Below, in pieces: positions 7,585 to 12,933 of a DNA stretch of 12,933 bases. Positions within the stretch are counted from its first letter, which is position 1; each line of letters begins with the position of its first letter. The stretch comes from JALUUH01 sp964636675 (GTDB taxonomy: Bacteria; Pseudomonadota; Gammaproteobacteria; S012-40), in NCBI GenBank assembly GCA_964636675.1, contig CAZWUO010000094.1, forward strand, positions 1 through 12,933, in the 5' to 3' direction. The notes under the pieces were generated by a model. The model saw only the letters and a list, made by a program, of their open reading frames with translations. It had not been told where the DNA came from and did not search any database. Made by a program: the position numbers and the translations under genes.

Positions 7585-8535
7585 TTAAACACAACGATTT
7601 CCCCATGTGTTAGCACAGAAAAGGAGAGTCATGTCTATTTCATTTTCTATGTTACCACGCAGCTTGCAACCCACACTACTCAATTTGTCACAGCTATATT
7701 GCAGTAAACCATCCTGCTCATAATTGTTCAGTTCAAGACGTTTAATATTTGGCAAGAAACCCAGTAGTCTCTGGCAACGATAAGCAATCAATTGCACCAT
7801 TTCCCAAACACTCAACGTAATTCCCCCCAAGTTAAAAAGCCCATCCGCATACTGTTCTTTAGTTAATTCAAGAAGGCACCTTAATCCATGAGTAGTATCT
7901 TCCATAGTAATAAAATTGCGCTGCTGTTGCCCACTCGATCGTAAAGACATTGTGCCGGTTTGTACTGCCTGTTTGCACAAATCATTCACTAGCAGCATCC
8001 AACAATTCACATTGTTGTGTACAGGTGCCCCAAATGCGTTGGATAAACGCAACACAATGCCCTCTATTTCACCACGATGGTTTGCACCCAATACGGAATT
8101 TTCCCCAGCAATATGCGATGTTGCATAGGGATGCAGATTACGTGGACAAGTATCCTCTGTAAAACAGCCAACCAACGGACTGGCATACACATGGGCAGTA
8201 GATAAGTATATAAATCGCTTCACGCCAACTCGATATGCCGCACCAACAAAGCGTGTGGTTGATAGACCGTTAAATTCCAGTGCCGCAACGGGATTAGCGG
8301 TACAATCCTGGGCGTTCATGCCTGCGGCATGAATGACAACGTCAATTTTATTGCATATTTTTTCTAATGAAATGTCATCATACCAATTGGTTTTAACCAC
8401 TTTTGCTTGCGGCAACCAATCGGGCGATATTTGCTCTGTCCGCGACCCGAGAACTACTTGATATCCCTCTCGCTGCAAATACTGAGCTACTCGTCCACCA
8501 ATAAAACCAAATCCTCCAGTAATTAATACCCGCAT
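7585..8535 (-). CDS. Extended SDR: NAD(P)-dependent sugar epimerase/reductase
   Basis: From ATG 8535 the protein is 316 aa and begins MRVLITGGFGFIGG, the Rossmann loop at the very N-terminus. The frame is open 12 codons further up to ATG 8571, but those residues would precede the fold and overlap rfbF by 31 bp, so I prefer 8535, which leaves 5 bp after rfbF. Further marks are VIHAAGMNA (67-75), LSTAHVYASP (111-120) with the usual Ser/Thr, and YATSH (137-141), where the catalytic Tyr is present but the usual Lys four residues later is His. IVLRLSNAFGAP (160-171) follows. Directly downstream of rfbF/rfbG, it probably reduces or epimerises a CDP-4-keto-6-deoxyhexose to give the final CDP-sugar; that substrate is inferred from context. 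A catalytically altered SDR is the alternative. Confidence 0.82.
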   Translation of the reverse strand: MRVLITGGFGFIGGRVAQYLQREGYQVVLGSRTEQISPDWLPQAKVVKTNWYDDISLEKICNKIDVVIHAAGMNAQDCTANPVAALEFNGLSTTRFVGAAYRVGVKRFIYLSTAHVYASPLVGCFTEDTCPRNLHPYATSHIAGENSVLGANHRGEIEGIVLRLSNAFGAPVHNNVNCWMLLVNDLCKQAVQTGTMSLRSSGQQQRNFITMEDTTHGLRCLLELTKEQYADGLFNLGGITLSVWEMVQLIAYRCQRLLGFLPNIKRLELNNYEQDGLLQYSCDKLSSVGCKLRGNIENEIDMTLLFCANTWGNRCV

Positions 8536-8540
8536 ATTTT

Positions 8541-9305
8541 CTATATTATCCAGGGAGCGCCTTGCCCCCATAAGGACTCAAGTAATTCATGATCACGTTT
8601 GGTGTCCATACAGTGCCAAAAACCTTCATGCCGATAAGCCATCAACTCACCTAACTTAGCCACTTGTTCCAACGGCTCACGCTCCAACAAGGTGCTATCC
8701 CCCTTAATCAAATCAAAAAATGCCGGTTCGAATACGAAATAACCACCATTAACCCAACCTTCATGTAACTGTGGTTTTTCTTGAAAACATGTGACACGTT
8801 GACCATCCATTTCCAACTCGCCAAAACGAGCAGCAGGCCGCACGGCTGACATAGTGACCATTCTGCCGTGACCACGATGAAAAGCCAGCAAAGCATCCAA
8901 ATCAATATCAGCCACACCATCCCCATAAGTCAACATACATGTCTCATTACCAATAAACGGTTGCATACGCTTAACACGACCACCAGTCATTGACGTATTA
9001 CCTGTGTTGACTAGAGTCACCCGCCAATCCAATGGATCCACATGATGCGGCAAAACATTCCCCGAAGCAAGGTCAACCGTAAAATCAGCATTGAGGGCGT
9101 GATAATTAAGAAAATAATCCTTAATCACCTCGGCCTTATAACCCAACGCAACATAAAAATCTTTGTGACCAAAATGTGCGTAAGTTTTCATGATGTGCCA
9201 AAGAATCGGCTTGCCACCAATTGTGACCATAGGTTTAGGAATAACACCCGTGTATTCAGCCAGGCGTGTACCGAATCCCCCGGCAAGTAAAATGACTTTC
9301 ATCAT
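8541..9305 (-). CDS. rfbF: Glucose-1-phosphate cytidylyltransferase
   Basis: This enzyme joins CTP and glucose-1-phosphate to give CDP-glucose and pyrophosphate, the entry step of CDP-deoxysugar synthesis in the cytoplasm. The 254-aa length is close to the family's usual size of about 257. The nucleotidyltransferase signature LAGGFGTRL (7-15) is followed by the lysine K24 in VIPKPM, by TYGDG (126-130) with the metal-binding D129, by EKP (176-178) and by VNGGYFV (185-191). The whole sequence reads as a typical RfbF without gaps. The gene begins with two consecutive ATG codons directly after the TAA of the cupin gene. A GGAGC ribosome site lies inside the end of that gene, so the two are translated together. 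It is followed 5 bp later by the SDR. Confidence 0.95.
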   Translation of the reverse strand: MMKVILLAGGFGTRLAEYTGVIPKPMVTIGGKPILWHIMKTYAHFGHKDFYVALGYKAEVIKDYFLNYHALNADFTVDLASGNVLPHHVDPLDWRVTLVNTGNTSMTGGRVKRMQPFIGNETCMLTYGDGVADIDLDALLAFHRGHGRMVTMSAVRPAARFGELEMDGQRVTCFQEKPQLHEGWVNGGYFVFEPAFFDLIKGDSTLLEREPLEQVAKLGELMAYRHEGFWHCMDTKRDHELLESLWGQGAPWII

Positions 9306-9734
9306 TTAGCTCCAATCATATTTTATATCCGATAATGTGAGACGCTTAGCTTCATTGGGATCATGACTAATATTGGCGATGTTCATCACCAGGTTTTGGG
9401 GTTCCGCCCTACCCTGAAAACCAAACCAGACGCCAGGAGGTACGGTAAGCCTCACATAACGTTCAACGCCAATTTCCTCGACACGAAACTCATTAAAGCC
9501 ATTCAAACAAAACACAAACTTAACCATCCCCACAGGTACAACTAAATTCAGCGTCATCTTAGTATGGCACTTCCAAGCCTTAACAGTTCCATTTAACACC
9601 CAGGAAAAATACACCTCACCAAAGCCGCTATACCCCACATCACTTTGTTTCATGGCATGCAGGACATCGCCATCGTCTGTTGGAATACGTTTCAACGGTG
9701 TTACTACAATATCATCTAAACTTATTGCGCCCAT
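9306..9734 (-). CDS. Small cupin sugar isomerase/epimerase (RmlC- or FdtA-like)
   Basis: The 142-aa protein is a single beta-rich cupin domain resembling dTDP-4-dehydrorhamnose 3,5-epimerase (RmlC) relatives and the FdtA-type 3,4-ketoisomerases of about the same length. The core is GEVYFSWVLNGTVKAWKCH (39-57), then NLVVPVGMVKFVF (63-75), TVPPGVWFGFQG (97-108) and MNIANISHDPNEAKR (117-131). H57 is in the place of the active-site histidine. The preceding position, where FdtA has a second histidine (HAH pattern), is K55. Where RmlC has TDYY there appears to be Asn. The gene lies between rfbG (13-bp overlap) and rfbF (no gap), so its substrate is very probably the RfbG product CDP-4-keto-6-deoxyglucose. 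The start ATG 9734 is supported by AGGGA 6 bases upstream. Epimerase versus ketoisomerase cannot be settled from sequence. Confidence 0.78.
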   Translation of the reverse strand: MGAISLDDIVVTPLKRIPTDDGDVLHAMKQSDVGYSGFGEVYFSWVLNGTVKAWKCHTKMTLNLVVPVGMVKFVFCLNGFNEFRVEEIGVERYVRLTVPPGVWFGFQGRAEPQNLVMNIANISHDPNEAKRLTLSDIKYDWS

Positions 9735-10822
9735 GTTAATCCCTGTTCCTTGGCAAACGCCATATACGACTTAATTTGTATTTGTGTCATAATAGTGATC
9801 TCTGCAGGATTCCTATAATACGCACTATACCATTCTGCGGTCATGCGCACGGTGTCTTCAAACCCCATCACAGCACTCCACTTTAAATAATGCAACGCCT
9901 TGTCACAGTTAAGCTTGAGCAGCCCCGACTCATACGGCCCTACCATTGACTGAGAAACATCCCGCCAACGCACCTGATCCCAGTATATCGCCATCTGCTG
10001 CACCAACTCTAAGACACTATGATTCTGCTGCGCCGCTGGCCCAAAGTTGAACGGCTCACCATGCAATTCAGGTCGTTGCGACAAAGCAACAGCAAGGCTC
10101 AAATAACCGCTAAGTGGTTCAAGCACATGTTGCCACGGACGTGTAGAATGCGGATTCCGTAATTGCACCGTATTATTGGTTGACCAAGCCTTGACGCAAT
10201 CCGGGACAATACGATCAGCGGCCCAGTCACCTCCGCCGATAACATTCCCGGCTCGTGCGGAGGCAATACGCACCTTGCTCGTGTCTTTGGGGAAATACGA
10301 CTTGATATACGAGCGAATAGCCAGTTCCGCCGCACCTTTAGATGCGCTATATGGATCCGGCCCCCCCATGGCATCAGTCTCACGATAACCCCATACCCAC
10401 TCCACATTATTATAGCATTTATCACTGGTGATAATTACCGCCGCACAAGGTTTGTCCAGTTTACGCAAAGCTTCAAGTATGTGCAATGTACCAAATACAT
10501 TCGTCTGCCATGTCTCAATAGGATAATCATATGAACGCCGCACCAAAGCCTGAGCCGCAAGATGAAACACAAAATCAGGTTGCGCAGACACAATAGCATC
10601 TTCAAGGGCTGACCTATCGCGAATATCAATACGTAGATCATTCATACCATCCGCCAAATGCGCAACAACAAAATGAGACGGATTGGTTGGCAGATTAAGG
10701 GAGATACCCGTCACCTTAGCACCAAGCTGTTTGAGCCATGCCGTAAGCCATGCTCCTTTGAAACCGGTATGGCCAGTGATTATAACATTTTTCCCGTGGA
10801 AACAATCTAGTGCCATCATCAT
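9722..10822 (-). CDS. rfbG: CDP-glucose 4,6-dehydratase
   Basis: This NAD-dependent SDR oxidises CDP-glucose at C4 and removes water across C5/C6, giving CDP-4-keto-6-deoxy-D-glucose. At 366 aa it is of normal length. The cofactor loop GHTGFKG (17-23) is the form typical of this enzyme. Then come FHLAAQALVR (86-95), the catalytic TSDKCYNN (132-139) with T132, D134 and K135 in dehydratase positions, YSASK (158-162) with Tyr and Lys intact, and ARAGNVIGGGDWAADRIVPD (189-208), which is close to an RfbG fingerprint. Three ATG codons in a row begin the gene. The first (10822) has a near-consensus AAAGGAG site at ideal spacing. The 3' end overlaps the cupin gene by 13 bp. It is the first enzyme gene of a compact CDP-sugar module, although RfbF acts before it. 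Confidence 0.95.
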   Translation of the reverse strand: MMMALDCFHGKNVIITGHTGFKGAWLTAWLKQLGAKVTGISLNLPTNPSHFVVAHLADGMNDLRIDIRDRSALEDAIVSAQPDFVFHLAAQALVRRSYDYPIETWQTNVFGTLHILEALRKLDKPCAAVIITSDKCYNNVEWVWGYRETDAMGGPDPYSASKGAAELAIRSYIKSYFPKDTSKVRIASARAGNVIGGGDWAADRIVPDCVKAWSTNNTVQLRNPHSTRPWQHVLEPLSGYLSLAVALSQRPELHGEPFNFGPAAQQNHSVLELVQQMAIYWDQVRWRDVSQSMVGPYESGLLKLNCDKALHYLKWSAVMGFEDTVRMTAEWYSAYYRNPAEITIMTQIQIKSYMAFAKEQGLTWAQ

Positions 10823-10828
10823 AGTAAA

Positions 10829-10835
10829 CTCCTTT
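10829..10835 (-). promoter_or_regulatory. Consensus ribosome binding site of rfbG
   Basis: The reverse strand reads AAAGGAG with six bases to the first of three consecutive ATG codons. It is the clearest ribosome site in the window and fixes the rfbG start. The 30-bp gap to the preceding stop shows no promoter-like pair of boxes. Confidence 0.75.
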
Positions 10836-10852
10836 AGGAATTACTTTACATA

Positions 10853-12739
10853 CTAATTCTTCGTCTTCTCTGTTATAATTGACCGCCAGCGTGTCATTTC
10901 CGTATCCAACCAAAAAAATTGCTCTCGTTTCGGGGAATCTTTCTGATAAATTTCAGACAAAACAGATGCCAACTCACCGGCCTCACTTACAAAGCGCACA
11001 CCAGGCACACCCCTTAAAGGACTAAAATTAATTTCTCCCGTATCCAACTGCACGATGACTGGTAGCCCTGCGATATACGCATCAACAACAGCTGAAGTGG
11101 GATTTGCGCCATAGACAATATCAAAACCAACCAAAATCTTTGCCAACGGCCTTCGAGTCAATGTGAGGCGGACATTGGGATATTCATCCGTGGTGTCATT
11201 GCCTGGATGCGGTTTAAATACGAACTCAAGGGTATTGCGCAAATCTGCCGGCAGATCTGCCAAAGTGCGCAATAAACGCTGCGTTGATGCGGGCATGATA
11301 TCGCCCAAAATCAATAGCCTCCGATTACTCTTATCTTTGTTAAGCCGTATGCTTGAAGGGACTGCTGCCAAACCCAGGTATCTTTGGGCCTCTACTTCCA
11401 ACAAACGGCTAACCGGATATCCTGAATTAATTAAAAAATCCCTGGCCACCGGGCCATTCACGGCAAATTTATCAGGTAGAGGCATTGTTGGTTCAACACT
11501 TTGTTCAAATACCCGTGGGTCATTAAAATAACGAAGATCCCAAAAACGTATCGTTGAGTGAGCCACCGCAATCAATTCACCATGTCCATGTTTGCGCCAA
11601 GCATGAATCATTGCCTGTTCCCACCCTTGGTTTTCCCATAAATAAAAGCCAAGACGCTGTCTGGGCAATTGTGCCAATGCCGCATCAAAAAGCTCAACCC
11701 ATAAGAGATTTCTTGCCGCTGTCCGCCCGCAAACCGACTCCCAGAAATCTTCCCGAATCAACGGCCATAGCCATGATGCCATACCCGTATCTTGTAGTTT
11801 TTTATCTAACGAGCGTAATCTTACAGCAGCAATGCCAGCTTTCAAAATATTGCCTAAGGTACATATCACGACACGACAGTCTAAAAAGCTATCTACAAAG
11901 AGATGCCGCCCCTGCCTGTTCTTGTCACGATTAAACTTTGCAAGCCACGAAATTCCAGTACGAAGATTCGGAACAGCTGGACTTTTCAGATAGTGCTGCA
12001 ACCAATTAGCGCCCTTGCAACTGGCATTAAGCAACTCACCGACCTTGCCCCACTGGTGGGAACGAAAAATACCATTAGAACAGGATTTGGTGTCAAGGTG
12101 AATAAAATATGAAAACAGGGTAACATCCGCAGTATTTGAGGCATATTGTTTATTTAATCGACGTAATGGCCATTGACTAATAACGTGTCGTACCAGCCAA
12201 AGTATGCTTTGGGCAATTAGGGGCAGATGCCCGTGTATCTTTCTCGGCAGAGAAGTTGATCGAGGTCTTTCTTTATCAGGCACACATGACCACCTGAAAA
12301 GGATACTAAGGTCGTTGCACAAGGCCTTAACTCCGCAAGCCAGCTTTTTGTTGGAGCTGACTAACTCGATACCTTCCGGTTTGTCTCTTTGAAGCAATTC
12401 CTCTAACGCCAACAAACGGAGACAATCAAAAAGACATGGAGATTTATAAATACTTTTCTCTACTAATAAACTCAACCACCAGAGGCTTAAATCTTTTTTA
12501 ATACTCAGGTGATTTACAATATTTTTGTCATGAACTTGGATAGTTCCAAGTTCATGAATAAAAGATAGAAGGCGAGTACGTAATCGATTAGCATTGAGTT
12601 CCAAATACCTTTGGATGGATATTCCGCCATTATAATCGACATAACTATCCCAGTAATAGGCTGAAACATTATTATCACAATAGCCTTGAGAAACTTCAAA
12701 TATTTGTCGCCAACTCATTACAGGTAACTCCTGCGGCAT
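10853..12739 (-). CDS. Large predicted surface-carbohydrate transferase (GT-B-like C-terminal half)
   Basis: The 628-aa protein is the most upstream gene of the run. Its C-terminal half looks like a GT-B domain: LGFYLWENQGWEQA (363-376), VAHSTIRFWDLRYF (392-405), a strand LLILGD (475-480), KPHPG (509-513) and YGANPTSAVVDAYIAGLPVI (543-562). The HP motif followed by a Thr/Ser-containing loop is the arrangement of capsule, Kdo and sialic-acid transferases. I associate the FYLWENQGWE pattern with a family annotated only as surface carbohydrate biosynthesis protein (TIGR04326, from memory). Residues 1-350 show no motif I recognise, apart from helix-rich stretches and a hydrophobic segment near 171-188. 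The start may be ATG 12739 (GGTGAG upstream) or ATG 12718 (AGGAG, 9 bases upstream), seven residues shorter. It likely adds a sugar or glycerol-phosphate-like unit to the polysaccharide; the exact activity is unknown. Confidence 0.75.
   Translation of the reverse strand: MPQELPVMSWRQIFEVSQGYCDNNVSAYYWDSYVDYNGGISIQRYLELNANRLRTRLLSFIHELGTIQVHDKNIVNHLSIKKDLSLWWLSLLVEKSIYKSPCLFDCLRLLALEELLQRDKPEGIELVSSNKKLACGVKALCNDLSILFRWSCVPDKERPRSTSLPRKIHGHLPLIAQSILWLVRHVISQWPLRRLNKQYASNTADVTLFSYFIHLDTKSCSNGIFRSHQWGKVGELLNASCKGANWLQHYLKSPAVPNLRTGISWLAKFNRDKNRQGRHLFVDSFLDCRVVICTLGNILKAGIAAVRLRSLDKKLQDTGMASWLWPLIREDFWESVCGRTAARNLLWVELFDAALAQLPRQRLGFYLWENQGWEQAMIHAWRKHGHGELIAVAHSTIRFWDLRYFNDPRVFEQSVEPTMPLPDKFAVNGPVARDFLINSGYPVSRLLEVEAQRYLGLAAVPSSIRLNKDKSNRRLLILGDIMPASTQRLLRTLADLPADLRNTLEFVFKPHPGNDTTDEYPNVRLTLTRRPLAKILVGFDIVYGANPTSAVVDAYIAGLPVIVQLDTGEINFSPLRGVPGVRFVSEAGELASVLSEIYQKDSPKREQFFWLDTEMTRWRSIITEKTKN
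12528..12557. repeat. Perfect 13-bp inverted repeat (hairpin) inside the first gene
   Basis: TCATGAACTTGGA at 12528-12540 is the exact reverse complement of 12545-12557, separated by the four bases TAGT. It lies about 60-70 codons into the 628-aa gene and encodes the stretch around HELGTIQVHD. Neither side is followed by a T-run, so it is not a standard intrinsic terminator. Confidence 0.8.
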
Positions 12740-12933
12740 TTTAACAACTCACCATTTTTTCCATGCACAGCACATAGTTGTTTTTGCCAAGAAGATATGA
12801 ATGATGGCCTCGTAAAAAGTCCGATTTTAGCAATTTTATCCGTAACTATTTAGCTAAGGCGGATAATCTGCCCTAAACACTATAAGCTGTAACTGTTTAG
12901 ATGTGCCCGAGATGTGGTTGATAATGCCGTCCA
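12740..12933. other. Gene-free right end with a direct repeat, a dyad and a possible broken transposase start
   Basis: These 194 bases hold no convincing intact gene. Two near-identical 12-mers, GTAACTATTTAG (12842-12853) and GTAACTGTTTAG (12889-12900), lie 47 bp apart in the same orientation. Between them is the imperfect palindrome GGCGGATAATCTGCC (12858-12872). On the + strand, ATG at 12901 gives MCPRCG and then a stop; one base later the frame reads DNAV to the window edge. This recalls the zinc-finger opening of IS1-type transposases with a frameshift, but it is too short to be sure. On the minus strand a 25-codon frame runs in from the edge and stops near 12858; I do not recognise it. 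The operon promoter could lie here, but I found no pair of boxes with acceptable spacing. Confidence 0.35.
12842..12900 (+). repeat. Two 12-bp direct repeats flanking a short dyad
   Basis: The copies at 12842-12853 and 12889-12900 differ at one base. A 15-bp dyad with one mismatch lies between them. This could be an operator-like arrangement or the end of a mobile element. Confidence 0.45.

Noticed and set aside
8536..8571. Longer SDR start at ATG 8571
   Set aside because: The 12 extra residues precede the Rossmann strand and overlap rfbF by 31 bp. The family usually starts directly with the MRVLITGG-like strand.
11243..11256. 14-bp perfect palindrome ATCTGCCGGCAGAT
   Set aside because: A palindrome of this length is expected about once by chance in a window this size; it lies in the middle of a coding region and has no supporting context.
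130..12392. Plus-strand open frames scattered across the window
   Set aside because: They lie antisense to well-supported genes, lack family motifs and ribosome sites, and fit mirror frames of the minus-strand genes.
12740..12840. Sigma-70 promoter for the operon
   Set aside because: Candidate boxes such as TTGGCA and TAAAAT exist, but none pair with a spacing of 16-18 bases. The real promoter may lie beyond the right edge.
1..12933. CRISPR array, tRNA or rRNA gene
   Set aside because: No regularly spaced repeats and no RNA-gene sequence features were seen on either strand.

Overview
The window looks like part of a surface-polysaccharide (O-antigen or capsule) biosynthesis cluster from a Gram-negative bacterium, most likely a proteobacterium. 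The evidence is the set of nucleotide-sugar enzymes (RfbF, RfbG, a cupin isomerase/epimerase, an SDR), three glycosyltransferase-type proteins, a polytopic Wzy-like polymerase, a NodB deacetylase and a YdcF-like membrane protein. I cannot name the genus from sequence alone.

Layout. Every convincing gene is on the minus strand, so transcription runs from high to low coordinates. In that order: a 628-aa predicted surface-carbohydrate transferase (12739-10853); rfbG (10822-9722); a 142-aa cupin (9734-9306); rfbF (9305-8541); an SDR (8535-7585); a family-2 glycosyltransferase (7547-6618); a Wzy-like polymerase (6621-5317); a NodB-type deacetylase (5317-4430); a YdcF/DUF218 protein (GTG start, 4418-3651); a 725-aa fusion of a DegT-type PLP enzyme with a FemAB-type acyltransferase (3647-1470); a short dehydratase remnant (1414-1259); a family-4 glycosyltransferase (1262-93); and the first 26 codons of a CapE/WbjB-type UDP-sugar dehydratase (79-1) that runs off the left edge. 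Junctions are overlaps (ATGA, TAATG, 13 bp) or short gaps (0 to 37 bp), except for about 55 bp before the remnant. This indicates one long, translationally coupled operon. I see no internal terminator.

How the genes may work together. RfbF and RfbG should convert glucose-1-phosphate to CDP-4-keto-6-deoxyglucose. No RfbH-type 3-dehydrase is present, so the usual 3,6-dideoxyhexose route is not supported here. The cupin plus the SDR could instead give a CDP-6-deoxyhexose. Alternatively, the cupin could be a ketoisomerase feeding the DegT half of the fusion, whose FemAB half would acylate the new amine. Three transferases would assemble the repeat unit and the Wzy-like protein would polymerise it. 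The deacetylase, and possibly the YdcF-like protein, would modify it or its carrier. A flippase (Wzx) is not in this window.

Most interesting items: the DegT-FemAB fusion; the dehydratase fossil spliced onto the glycosyltransferase start; the possible new CDP-sugar branch with altered active-site residues in the cupin and the SDR (YxxxH instead of YxxxK); a perfect 13-bp hairpin inside the first gene; and a small gene-free right end with repeats and a possible broken transposase start.
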